NCBI GenBank assembly: GCA_002342065.1
Contig: DDPF01000007.1
Span: forward strand, 62,001-126,000
Direction of reading: 5' to 3'
DNA from: Bacteroidetes bacterium UBA2475
GTDB lineage: Bacteria; Bacteroidota; Bacteroidia; B-17B0; Aurantibacillaceae
Length of the DNA stretch: 64,000 nt
The first letter of the stretch is position 1, and each line of letters opens with the position of its first letter. Under the pieces are notes generated by a model. That model worked only from the letters and a program-made list of their open reading frames with translations. It had not been told where the DNA came from and made no database searches. The position numbers and the translations under genes are program-made. Of this stretch, positions 54,620 to 63,270 are shown piece by piece.

Positions 54620-55576
54620 CTATTCTTTAATGAACTTTCCTGAAATTTCTTTAGAGCTATTAATCACTTTGTAAAAATATACACCCGGTTGAAGATCTTT
54701 AATTGAAATAGTGTTTTTTTCCTTCAGATCATTTTGTTTTAAAACTACTTTTCCTAAAAGATCAAAAACTAATAACGTGTTTGCAGAACTGCCGTTTAAA
54801 GAAAAATGCAATACATCATTAGCAGGGTTAGGCCAAACACGAACAGAGTTTTCAATTGATCTTTCTTCTAATTCTGTAGGTAACGACCCGCAAATTGCAT
54901 TTGTTGGTGTAGCGGTGGTACAGGTTGCGTCAAAATAACAATAACCATAATGTCCAAAAGCTGTGCAATCGCCGGAAGTTACATCAATAGTTACAGTTGT
55001 CCCTATATAAGGACTTAAATTAAGACTGAATGTTTTCCAGCAGAAGAATGCGGTATTGTTAACTGTATTTGTAAATGCTACCGGGCTGCATGTGCCTGAT
55101 GAGGCTGGAGGTATAATATGTAAGCTGTATACCGGGGTTCCTAAAGAATTTTTTACAGTGATGTTATTGTAGGCATGATCGGTACAAGGATGCCCCAAAC
55201 CATTAATATGAGAAGAGATCGCGTACTGAAAAACAGATGTAGGGCCAACGACTAATGAATAACTTATTCGAGTTATCAATCCTGTATTTACAGTAATATT
55301 ACTGTCGTTAAGCATCACTACTTTAGTTCCTCCAAAAGGCGAGTGGGGGATGGTGCCTAATTGTGTATCAAAAAAAGGAGTTGTTTTAATTATGGCTTCC
55401 GGGCTTCCAGTCTGAGTGCAACAACCCATCATAGCGATATTGTTAAAGCCCGAAACTGTTCCGCTGGTAACTGTCCAGCCGCCAAGGTTCCCACTTTCAA
55501 AATCAAAATTGGTACACACCTGCGCGTAGCTTGAGCAAAGGAATAACATCCCAACCAGAGTAAATAATTTTTTCAT
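54620..55576 (-). CDS. Secreted protein with T9SS type A sorting domain
   Basis: 318 residues. Signal peptide 1-18 (ending SYAQ). A jelly-roll-like domain (about 22-225) starts CTNFDFESGNLGGWTVTSGTV, as in carbohydrate-binding-like modules, and is cysteine-rich towards its end. The sorting domain (about 240-318) has VRVWPNPANDVLHFSL and ends SGKFIKE. Binding partner unknown. Confidence 0.8.
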   Translation of the reverse strand: MKKLFTLVGMLFLCSSYAQVCTNFDFESGNLGGWTVTSGTVSGFNNIAMMGCCTQTGSPEAIIKTTPFFDTQLGTIPHSPFGGTKVVMLNDSNITVNTGLITRISYSLVVGPTSVFQYAISSHINGLGHPCTDHAYNNITVKNSLGTPVYSLHIIPPASSGTCSPVAFTNTVNNTAFFCWKTFSLNLSPYIGTTVTIDVTSGDCTAFGHYGYCYFDATCTTATPTNAICGSLPTELEERSIENSVRVWPNPANDVLHFSLNGSSANTLLVFDLLGKVVLKQNDLKEKNTISIKDLQPGVYFYKVINSSKEISGKFIKE

Positions 55577-55626
55577 AAGCGTTTTTGTTTAAGAAATATT
55601 AACAACTTCCATGCCAAGTTTAGATC

Positions 55627-56142
55627 CTAATAGACCTTATACATCCAGTAATTTGGATTGGAATGATTCTCTGTGATCTTAAAAGAAGTATTGGCAATTA
55701 TCTCCATGCCCGCCTTTTTGTAAAAAGCAAGTGCCGGTTTATTACCTGTCCATACATAAAGCCATAAACCTGTTTGTTTATTTTCTTTAGAGAGTTGAAT
55801 ATTGAATTCAAAAAGTGATGTACCCAATTTAAGTCCGTGAAATTCTTTTAAGATATATAACCTATCGAGTTTGGTAATATTTGGACTTTCAATTTTTGGA
55901 TTGAGAGCGTTATAAATGATATTCGAATAACCGGCAATGCTATTGTTATAATAAATAAGGTAATAATTATTTTTTTTGTCGTTCAGTTCTTTCGCTATTG
56001 CTTCTATAGAAAAGGCCTTATCCATATATTGTTTTATGTCTCCATCAGGACCTGAGATGCCATGTGATTCAAGAAATGAGATCTTGCCTACTTCAGATAT
56101 AAGGTCAACGTCTTCAACAGTAGCTTTAATTATTTTTATCAT
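55627..56142 (-). CDS. GNAT family N-acetyltransferase
   Basis: 171 residues. IIKATVEDVDLISEVGKISF opens the GNAT fold; the acetyl-CoA loop is LYILKEFHGLKLGTSLFEF (about 93-111), and LWLYVWTGNKPALAFYKKAGMEII the C-terminal motif B. Substrate not readable. Confidence 0.85.
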   Translation of the reverse strand: MIKIIKATVEDVDLISEVGKISFLESHGISGPDGDIKQYMDKAFSIEAIAKELNDKKNNYYLIYYNNSIAGYSNIIYNALNPKIESPNITKLDRLYILKEFHGLKLGTSLFEFNIQLSKENKQTGLWLYVWTGNKPALAFYKKAGMEIIANTSFKITENHSNPNYWMYKVY

Positions 56143-56265
56143 GGGTAAATAAAGTTAACAAAACTATCAGCAAAACAAAAGCAAAGAATATTTTGTGATG
56201 TATTTTAAGGTTTGCTCAGTATCTTTTGTTATTTTGTGCATTATATTGCTTGAGAATTTTAGAAT

Positions 56266-57480
56266 ATGGCTAAAACTATTACTTTCTTTTTATTTAGCAC
56301 TTTACTTTTTATTTCAAAATTGGCAACCGCCCAATTAAGTATTGATACAACATTATCTGCCGAAGAAATGGTTAAAACTATTTTTGCCGATAATGCTGAG
56401 GGCTCTAAAATTGAGAATGTAAAATACAAAGGCTATAAAAAGTCGTTGGGCATTTTCAATTGCTCAATGGTTCACAACAAAGTTATTTCAAGAGGACTGA
56501 TTCTCTCAACCGGAAACGTGTTTCATGCTATAGGTCCTAATGATACACCTGACAGAAGTTCTAAAACACAAAATAATACTGACGCATCGCTAAGCTCAAT
56601 TGCAAGAGGACCTGCATATGACGCGGCTATTTTAGAGTTTGATTTTATACCGGTCGACGATAGTATTGCCTTTAATTATTTCTTTGCTTCAGAAGAATAC
56701 CCTGAATATGTAAGTAAAAATGTAAATGACATATTTGGTTTTTTTCTGAGTAGCGAAGATCCGCCGGGAAAAAGAAATTTAGCTTTATTAGAACGTCATA
56801 TACCAATTACGGTTGACAATATTAATTCAATCGCAAATAAAAAATATTTTATTCGCAATTATGCCTGGGATTCTGAAAATCCGCAGAAATTTGATAATAA
56901 TAAACCCGGTGGAGAGATGGCCTCCACGTTTCAGTTTGATGGTTTTACAGTTGTGCTGCATGCAGGCGCAAAAGTTATTCCCGGAAAGAAATATCATATT
57001 AAAATTGCCATTGCCGATGTTGGCGATAGGTTGTATGATTCTGCCATATTTTTAGAAGCAGGATCATTTAAAATAATGTCGTCAAAGATCATTTCGTTTG
57101 AGCAATGGGCAAAAAAGGAATTTGGTGATAAGATAATCAACGATCTTGGTAATACGGTATCGATCAATTTGAGTATTAATTTTGAAACAGCTTCATATAA
57201 AATTGAAGGTGCTGAATCGTTCACCCAATTAAATAAAGTGCTCAACCTTTTGAGCAAAGATCCTAAAATAAAAGTAGAGATAAATGGTCATACCGATAAT
57301 AATGGTGTAAAAGAAGAGAACAAGATCTTATCTTTAAACCGTGCAAAAACTGTAACAGACTATTTAGTATCAAAAGGAATAAAAGCAGGAAGGATCACTT
57401 ATAATGGTTTTGGCGATTCAAAACCTATTAGCGATAATAAAGCACTTAACAGGAGGGTGGAGTTTGTGTTTGTGAGGTAG
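56266..57480 (+). CDS. Choice-of-anchor L domain fused to an OmpA-like domain
   Basis: 404 residues. Signal peptide 1-22. The choice-of-anchor-L domain (about 25-270) has SRGLILSTGNV, DAAILEFDFIPVDDSIAFNYFFASEEYPEYV and FGFFLS. It is followed by an OmpA-like peptidoglycan-binding domain (about 295-404): VSINLSINFETASYKIEGA, VEINGHTDNNG, SLNRAKTVTDYL and a terminal RRVEFVFVR. Choice-of-anchor-L proteins usually end in a T9SS-type sorting domain. Here the protein would instead stay in the periplasm or outer membrane, bound to the wall. Confidence 0.85.
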   Translation: MAKTITFFLFSTLLFISKLATAQLSIDTTLSAEEMVKTIFADNAEGSKIENVKYKGYKKSLGIFNCSMVHNKVISRGLILSTGNVFHAIGPNDTPDRSSKTQNNTDASLSSIARGPAYDAAILEFDFIPVDDSIAFNYFFASEEYPEYVSKNVNDIFGFFLSSEDPPGKRNLALLERHIPITVDNINSIANKKYFIRNYAWDSENPQKFDNNKPGGEMASTFQFDGFTVVLHAGAKVIPGKKYHIKIAIADVGDRLYDSAIFLEAGSFKIMSSKIISFEQWAKKEFGDKIINDLGNTVSINLSINFETASYKIEGAESFTQLNKVLNLLSKDPKIKVEINGHTDNNGVKEENKILSLNRAKTVTDYLVSKGIKAGRITYNGFGDSKPISDNKALNRRVEFVFVR

Positions 57481-57613
57481 TACCGGTAAAAATGCTTGTT
57501 ATACTTCACGTAACAATATATTAAAATAGGTTAAGGTCGTTATTATGGTTTTTCAGGCTCTCTACTTTAAACTTTTGTCTGGCATGATTTGTTGTATATA
57601 AAAAATAAGTAAA

Positions 57614-58435
57614 ATGAAACAGATAAAAAACATCGTCGTTGCTACCGATTTCTCAATTACCGCGCGTAATGCATATCGTTATGCAAGTGCATTGGCAAAC
57701 ACATTAAATGCTGGCCTTACAGTTGTTCATATAAAGGAAGGCCTTCCTAATGATGAGGATCAAGGATTAATTAAAGATATCGAGCAGCTTATAGCAGAAG
57801 AGAATACTGCCACCCCTAATATAATTGAAAGAAAGGTCAATATAAAAATATTACAGGGCGACCCGGTTACTGTTTTAACAGAGTTGTCAAATAATACTGA
57901 AACCGACTTAATAGTTATTGGCACAACCGGCTTATCAGATGTATTGGCCAAAATATTTGGCTCGGTATCTATTAAAGTTTCTAATAAAGCACGATGCCCT
58001 GTTATATTAGTGCCAAGAGACGCGAAGTGGGAGCCTATCAGAAATATTATGTTCGCGAGCAATTATGACTCTACAACTAAACAGGTTGTACGGTATATAA
58101 CTTCTTTTGCTACGATTATACAAGCAAAAATTCATTTTGTAAATATAAAAAAAGCACATCTTTCACCTGAAGAAAAGGAAAAAGAATGGGATCAATTTAT
58201 TGTAGAGGTTGAGTCTGGTATATTATTTGAAAAACATACAATTTATGGAGATTATCCAATAGATAGATTAAAAAAATATAGTGAAAAAAATAATATAAAT
58301 TTGTTAGCGTTTGTAAGTAAACATCGTAATTTTTGGGAGAATTTAATGCATGAAAGTATTACTGAAAACATGGCGCTATCTGTTATTACACCTATTATGG
58401 TAATGCATATTGATGATGAACAAGTGGCTAGCTAA
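57614..58435 (+). CDS. Universal stress protein, tandem UspA
   Basis: 273 residues, two UspA-like halves. The first (about 1-136) is complete: VVATDFS start and GTTGLSDVLAKIFGSVSIKVSNKARCPVILVP, the G-2x-G-9x-G(S) ATP-binding loop. The second (about 140-273) keeps the fold but its loop reads FVSKHRNFWENLMHESITENM and lacks the glycines, so it probably does not bind ATP. Cytoplasmic stress protein. Confidence 0.88.
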   Translation: MKQIKNIVVATDFSITARNAYRYASALANTLNAGLTVVHIKEGLPNDEDQGLIKDIEQLIAEENTATPNIIERKVNIKILQGDPVTVLTELSNNTETDLIVIGTTGLSDVLAKIFGSVSIKVSNKARCPVILVPRDAKWEPIRNIMFASNYDSTTKQVVRYITSFATIIQAKIHFVNIKKAHLSPEEKEKEWDQFIVEVESGILFEKHTIYGDYPIDRLKKYSEKNNINLLAFVSKHRNFWENLMHESITENMALSVITPIMVMHIDDEQVAS

Positions 58436-58478
58436 ATTTTACATACTAAATAGTTACACTTCCTAAAAAAACCCTAAA

Positions 58479-58814
58479 ATGAAAAACATAATTACTCTTT
58501 TAGGAATTTTGTTTTTTAGTCAGGTAATATCTGCGCAAAAAATAAATGATGATTTTACAGGTAAATGGAAAGCGCCAAAAGGTGCAATTATAATTGTAAC
58601 AAAAACTGCTGATAGTTTTATTGGTAAAACAGAGTTAGAAAAAGCAGTAGTGTTGAAAGATGTAAAGTTTGCCAATGGTAAATGGAAGGCCGTAGTTTTA
58701 AATCCAAAAGAACATTTAGTTGCCAATTGTGAATTAATATTGGAGCCCGGTAAACTAAAAATTATTGTAAGAAAAGGAATATTGCATAAAACAATTATCT
58801 GGGCAAGACAATAA
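58479..58814 (+). CDS. Small secreted DUF2147-like protein
   Basis: 111 residues: signal peptide 1-19, then FTGKWKAPKG, VLKDVKFANGKWKAVVLNP and the end TIIWAR, echoing the GxW...NGxW...dPxxg...W.R pattern of DUF2147. It is shorter than usual (DUF2147 proteins are about 140-150 residues) but seems complete. Function unknown. Confidence 0.6.
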   Translation: MKNIITLLGILFFSQVISAQKINDDFTGKWKAPKGAIIIVTKTADSFIGKTELEKAVVLKDVKFANGKWKAVVLNPKEHLVANCELILEPGKLKIIVRKGILHKTIIWARQ

Positions 58815-58821
58815 AAATCCA

Positions 58822-58866
58822 CTCTAGGATTGCAAATGCTGTGAAATAACCTTTAAACAAAAAGGA
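58822..58866. repeat. Decayed REP copy
   Basis: AGGATTGCAAATGCTGTGAAATAACC and the following TTTAAACAA match the inner half of the left REP and its transposase-side flank (42288-42322) with substitutions; the palindrome is broken. It borders the truncated GIY-YIG fragment. Confidence 0.6.
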
Positions 58867-58878
58867 GCAACATTGCTT

Positions 58879-59022
58879 TCAGGAAGAGAGATCAGTAAAG
58901 TCGAAGTAAAACCCCTTGTGATTGGAATTGTGTTTTCGAATACGTTCAACAAGATCGTCCCCCGTATGACCAACAAAATATTTATTTTTTGTGGGAGAGA
59001 ATAATATGCAAAGATGAAACAT
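58879..59022 (-). pseudogene. Truncated GIY-YIG endonuclease fragment
   Basis: 47 residues from MFHLCILFSPTKNKYFVGHTGDDL. This is the first half of a GIY-YIG domain of the small Bacteroidota type (YILYS...YYVGHTGD-like, then ERIRKHNSNHKGF). Intact members run about 80-90 residues with a REREIKxWK block that is missing here. The frame stops soon after HKGF, next to a decayed REP. An upstream extension of the open frame crosses a hairpin and is not credible. Confidence 0.7.
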
Positions 59023-59030
59023 AATAGCAT

Positions 59031-59060
59031 AAAAAAACCCCGCCAAAGGCGAGGTTTTTT
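59031..59060. terminator. Hairpin with A/T tails upstream of the GIY-YIG fragment
   Basis: A7-CCCCGCC, AAA, GGCGAGG-T6: a GC-rich 7-bp stem (one mismatch) with poly-A and poly-T flanks, able to terminate in either direction. Just beyond it on the minus strand GTTCGAATC resembles a tRNA T-loop, but no tRNA folds there. Confidence 0.6.
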
Positions 59061-59185
59061 GTGGGCGACATAGGGCTAGATTCGAACGAAATCCTTGAGG
59101 AATTGAAGAAAATTTCAAATGCACAGATTTAAGGGACTATTGTTATAGTAGACCTTCACTATCCTTATAGGGACGGTTTACGGCC

Positions 59186-59209
59186 ATTTACGCTAAAATT
59201 AGCGTAAAT
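59186..59209. promoter_or_regulatory. Perfect 11-bp inverted repeat, possible operator
   Basis: Arms ATTTACGCTAA and TTAGCGTAAAT around AA. An extra TTTACG word lies 12 bp before it (59176-59181). It sits in the 59125-59361 spacer, where I see no gene, 153 bp past the end of the hybrid kinase. No T-tract, so a protein-binding site is more likely than a terminator. Confidence 0.45.
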
Positions 59210-59361
59210 ACGAAAGTTTTGAGAGTAGATGAATGAATTCTATACAAAAGCATTTTTCAACCGGAAATCGGTATTTTCTACCTATTATTTTAGTAGTCCA
59301 TGAAGGCAAATCAATATGATTTTAGATAATAATGATAGGCCTTTAAATTGGATTTACGTCT

Positions 59362-62300
59362 TTACAATCCGGCTTCTATTATTATTTTTGGTTTAAGGTC
59401 GTAATATTTAGATTCGAGGTTTTCATAAAGCCCATTTAAATCGCTTTTGGCATTAATATCATTACAGATAGATTCAATCTTAAATACTATTTCACTTACT
59501 TCACGTAGCGACAACATTTCAAGTGTGGGTCTGATTTTATGAATTAGTTTTTTGATCTCCGACTTGTTGTTTGAAATTATAAGATTATTTAATTGTACTA
59601 TAAACTTATCACAAGTCAAAAGCATTAACGAAATCATTTGTTTTAAAAAATCATGGTCGTCCTTGTATTCCTCGTTTAAATACTTTAATGAGAAGCCCTT
59701 ATTTGATGATGATGTGCCATATTCATTAGAACCCTTGTATTCCGTTTTTTTATTGCAAACATTATTAATGGCATTAAAAAGTTCGGATGAGCGAAACGGT
59801 TTTGTAATATATCCGTTCATTCCAAATGAATAACACTTTTCAATAATTTCACCTGATGTACTTCCCGTTATTGCAACAATAGGTGTTTCAATCAGAAGCT
59901 CTTCACGTATTTTTTTAGCTGTTTCATATCCATCCAAAACCGGCATTTGTAAATCTAATAGTATAACGTCATAATTGGTATTACTCGTCTTTAATTTCGC
60001 GATTAAATCAGCCCCATTCGCAAAGCCTTCGACTTCGCAATCCCATTTTGTTAACCATTTTTCAATCAAAACTCTGTTTACCAATAAATCATCAGCTAAT
60101 AAAACTTTAAGACCCAAAGTTCTGTTTACCGTTACGTCTTCAGGAATACTTAAATCAACATTAATCACATCCCTAACGCCATATTTTTTAAATGGAATTA
60201 TACATTTAAAAGTAGAACCAAAACCTAATTTACTTTCAACCGAAATGTTTCCACCAAGTTGTTGTAGAATGTTTTTTGTAATTGAGAGGCCAAGCCCTGT
60301 ACCACCATAATTAGCGCTAATGGCGGAATTAGCCTGTGTAAAACTTTCAAATATTTTGTCCAAGCGTTTTTCCTCCATACCTATTCCTTGGTCAGTAACT
60401 TTTACTTCAAGTAAAATTTCGCTTTCAGCAATTTTAATTAGCTGAACGGCAATACTTACTTTACCGTTTTTTGTAAATTTAACAGCATTAGAAACCAAAT
60501 TCAGTAAAATTTGTTTAAATCTGAATGCATCCCCGATTAACACTTCCGGAATCGCTTTATCGAGGACATTTACTAAACTCACTTTATTTTCTAACGCCTT
60601 CAAGCTAATTGTTTTTTCAACCTCTTCAATTACCGTTAAGATTTTAAATGGTTTAGAAGAAAACGATATTTTCCCCGCTTCCATTCTTGACAATTCAAGA
60701 AGGTCATTAATTAATCTTATTAAACCATCGGCTGAGGTGTGAATGGTTTTAACATAATCAATTTGCTGGGGTGATAACTTCGTTTCCAACAATAATTCAG
60801 AGAACCCAATTACAGCATTAAATGGTGTTCGTATTTCATGATTTATATTGGCAAAAAAGAGTTCCTTCGACTTTAACATACCGGCTACCTGTTCATTCTT
60901 CTGCCTGAGTTCGGCTGTGCGTTGTGAAACTAATTTTTCAAGATACAAGTTTTCTTCAAGAATATTTTTATTACGTACTCTTACATAAAGCATTGTTGAG
61001 GCGACAATGAAAAGAAAAACCAAAAGGTAGAACCACCACTTATTCCAAAAAGGTTGTTGAATAATAAATTTTACTTCATAAATATTTGATGTATTTTCCT
61101 CATCAATAACAGCCTGAATTAAAAATGTGTAGTTGCCGGGAGGAAGCTGTTTAAAAAAGACGGAATTATCCTTATACGATAAATACCTCCAGATAGAATC
61201 ATAACCAATAAGTTTATACCTGTAGTTTAATTTTTCAGGGCTGGAATAATAAATCCCGTTAAAATTTATTCTAATCTCATTTTCATTGTAGCTCAAACTT
61301 TGCAAAGTATTTCTATCAGATATATTACCATTAACAATTATTTCTTTTATATATAGTTGAGGCGTAATTTCATTTAACGGCATTCTTTTAATTACCATTA
61401 CACCGCCAAGGCTTCCAAGCAGAGTTGAATTATTGCCGGTTGTATAAATAGACTTGTTCGTGAATTCATTATTTAGTTTTTGTGTATTAAAGATAGAAAA
61501 AGCAGTTTTTGAATTTGGTTTTGTTGAAATTAAGTTTTTATGTTTTACAAATATTTGATTTTGTAAATTACAGGTGATTCCGTAACAAAAATTAGAGGCT
61601 AAACCATTTTTCGTAGTGTAATGATAAAACCGTTTTCCATTGTAACTAAAAACACCATCACCCTCGGTACTAAACCAAATTATCCGGTTAAAACTCTCAC
61701 AAATCGAGGTAATATTAAAGGATTCTAACCCTGCGATATTATTAAATAATTGGAATTTCCCATCTCTAAATTTCTGAAGACCGGATTGCGGAGAAACAAT
61801 CCATAAATTACCCTTGCTATCATGAAGCAGATCAAAAATATAATTGTGTGCCAGTCCGTCAGATGTAGTATATTTTATTGTGCTATTGTTATTTCGGTTT
61901 ATAATAAATAGTCCATTATATCCCCCAACAAAAATTAAACCATCATTATTACCGGCAATACATTGTACATCGCGCACGGAAATATTAAAAATAGTATTAG
62001 CCGACTGAAGTGTTTTATTTTTAGAATTAAATAAATATAAACCACTGGTTTCAGTTCCAATCCAAATTTGTCCGGTTTCATCTTTGTATAATGCGTTTAT
62101 TTCATCATTCTTTAAAATAGCAAAAGAATTCGGATCTTCAACAAAATTTAAAATTGAATCCATTATTGCAATACCCTTATCGGTACCGACAATAAGTGAT
62201 TTATTGTTGGTTTCAATAAATGATAAAAAAATTCTCTTTTTCGTATCTTCAATAAATTTTATTTTATCGGTGCTTAAGTAACTCAAGCCAAATCCGAAAG

Positions 62301-63231
62301 TACCAATCCATAAACCACCATTGTTATCAACGCATAAACTTTGGACATTACGCGATGGTAGATTGTTATTAATATTGAAATGCGAGGTTGTGTATTTATT
62401 AAATAAGGTGTTGCCAAATTGAATTTTAATTAAGCCTCCGCCCAAAGTACCAAGAAAAAAAGTCGTACTATCGGCCCTACAAATTGATGTTGGCTTAAAT
62501 TGTGAGTCGAAAATATTTTGGATAACCCGAATAGCTTTATCTTTAAAATTAAAATCCGAAATTATTATTCCACCATCCGCTTTAACACTAATAAATTTCG
62601 CTTTCCCTATATGTAAAATTTTGAGGATACTTTCATTTGCGAATTCTCGGTGTAATTTTGAACTATATTGATTGTTTTCAGATATGCTTATTTCTTCTAC
62701 ACCATTTTCGCCGGTAAGAATAATTTTTTCATCAAAACTATCCATATCCCAAATGTTTTCGTTGCTAATTCGAGGTATCCGGCTCATATTGCCGTTTTTT
62801 AAAACCCATAAGCCGGAGCCGTTAGTTGCAATAAAAATTTGGTCTTTTAAGCAAATAATTTTTACAATTGGAACATGGATACGGTTTTTATAAATTTCAT
62901 TTATTTCGCCAGTTTTACTATATACTTCTATTACCCCGCTTTTATATCCTAAATAAATAGTGCCATTTTCAGAGCTAAAGTGTGTGGAAACAAATTTTTC
63001 AGTTGAACTATCGCGAGTGTTAATTTGTTTGAAATCAATGCCATTGAATACTATAAATCCATCACTTGTAGAAAGTAATATATTGTTGTTTACATCCTGT
63101 GATATGTTATAAATGTATTTTTGAAACAACCCTTTATCCTCATCATAAAGTACAAAAGGATATTTTTGGGCAAAAATTGCTTTGCAGGAAACAAAAACTA
63201 AAAAAGTTAATATGAATTTAAAATGTCTCAT
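59362..63231 (-). CDS. Hybrid sensor histidine kinase: propeller, Y_Y_Y, HisKA, HATPase, REC, HPt
   Basis: 1289 residues. Signal peptide 1-21; two-component-regulator propeller repeats (about 25-620); a Y_Y_Y domain (about 645-725, LNYRYKLIGYDSIWRYL); a transmembrane helix (about 732-752). HisKA follows with H798 in NHEIRTPFNAVIGFSELL, then HATPase with DQGIGMEEKRLDKIFESF and GTGLGLSI. The receiver domain has D1093 in VILLDLQMP, and a C-terminal HPt has H1231 in LIHKIRPTLEML. Unlike classic hybrid two-component systems of Bacteroides there is no AraC-type DNA-binding domain, so the HPt must pass phosphate to a separate regulator. It follows a SpoIIE phosphatase gene by 39 bp. Confidence 0.92.
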   Translation of the reverse strand: MRHFKFILTFLVFVSCKAIFAQKYPFVLYDEDKGLFQKYIYNISQDVNNNILLSTSDGFIVFNGIDFKQINTRDSSTEKFVSTHFSSENGTIYLGYKSGVIEVYSKTGEINEIYKNRIHVPIVKIICLKDQIFIATNGSGLWVLKNGNMSRIPRISNENIWDMDSFDEKIILTGENGVEEISISENNQYSSKLHREFANESILKILHIGKAKFISVKADGGIIISDFNFKDKAIRVIQNIFDSQFKPTSICRADSTTFFLGTLGGGLIKIQFGNTLFNKYTTSHFNINNNLPSRNVQSLCVDNNGGLWIGTFGFGLSYLSTDKIKFIEDTKKRIFLSFIETNNKSLIVGTDKGIAIMDSILNFVEDPNSFAILKNDEINALYKDETGQIWIGTETSGLYLFNSKNKTLQSANTIFNISVRDVQCIAGNNDGLIFVGGYNGLFIINRNNNSTIKYTTSDGLAHNYIFDLLHDSKGNLWIVSPQSGLQKFRDGKFQLFNNIAGLESFNITSICESFNRIIWFSTEGDGVFSYNGKRFYHYTTKNGLASNFCYGITCNLQNQIFVKHKNLISTKPNSKTAFSIFNTQKLNNEFTNKSIYTTGNNSTLLGSLGGVMVIKRMPLNEITPQLYIKEIIVNGNISDRNTLQSLSYNENEIRINFNGIYYSSPEKLNYRYKLIGYDSIWRYLSYKDNSVFFKQLPPGNYTFLIQAVIDEENTSNIYEVKFIIQQPFWNKWWFYLLVFLFIVASTMLYVRVRNKNILEENLYLEKLVSQRTAELRQKNEQVAGMLKSKELFFANINHEIRTPFNAVIGFSELLLETKLSPQQIDYVKTIHTSADGLIRLINDLLELSRMEAGKISFSSKPFKILTVIEEVEKTISLKALENKVSLVNVLDKAIPEVLIGDAFRFKQILLNLVSNAVKFTKNGKVSIAVQLIKIAESEILLEVKVTDQGIGMEEKRLDKIFESFTQANSAISANYGGTGLGLSITKNILQQLGGNISVESKLGFGSTFKCIIPFKKYGVRDVINVDLSIPEDVTVNRTLGLKVLLADDLLVNRVLIEKWLTKWDCEVEGFANGADLIAKLKTSNTNYDVILLDLQMPVLDGYETAKKIREELLIETPIVAITGSTSGEIIEKCYSFGMNGYITKPFRSSELFNAINNVCNKKTEYKGSNEYGTSSSNKGFSLKYLNEEYKDDHDFLKQMISLMLLTCDKFIVQLNNLIISNNKSEIKKLIHKIRPTLEMLSLREVSEIVFKIESICNDINAKSDLNGLYENLESKYYDLKPKIIIEAGL

Positions 63232-63270
63232 TCCTTAATAATTGGCAGCCTTTGTTATAAATATACTAAA

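Noticed and set aside
59061..59100. Possible tRNA (T-loop-like GTTCGAATC on the minus strand)
   Set aside because: The adjacent bases do not form a T-stem, anticodon arm or matching acceptor; at most a remnant.
59061..59132. 23-codon plus-strand frame (GTG start, ends SNAQI)
   Set aside because: It reads protein-like by eye but is too short and unsupported, and overlaps the hairpin/GIY-YIG debris.
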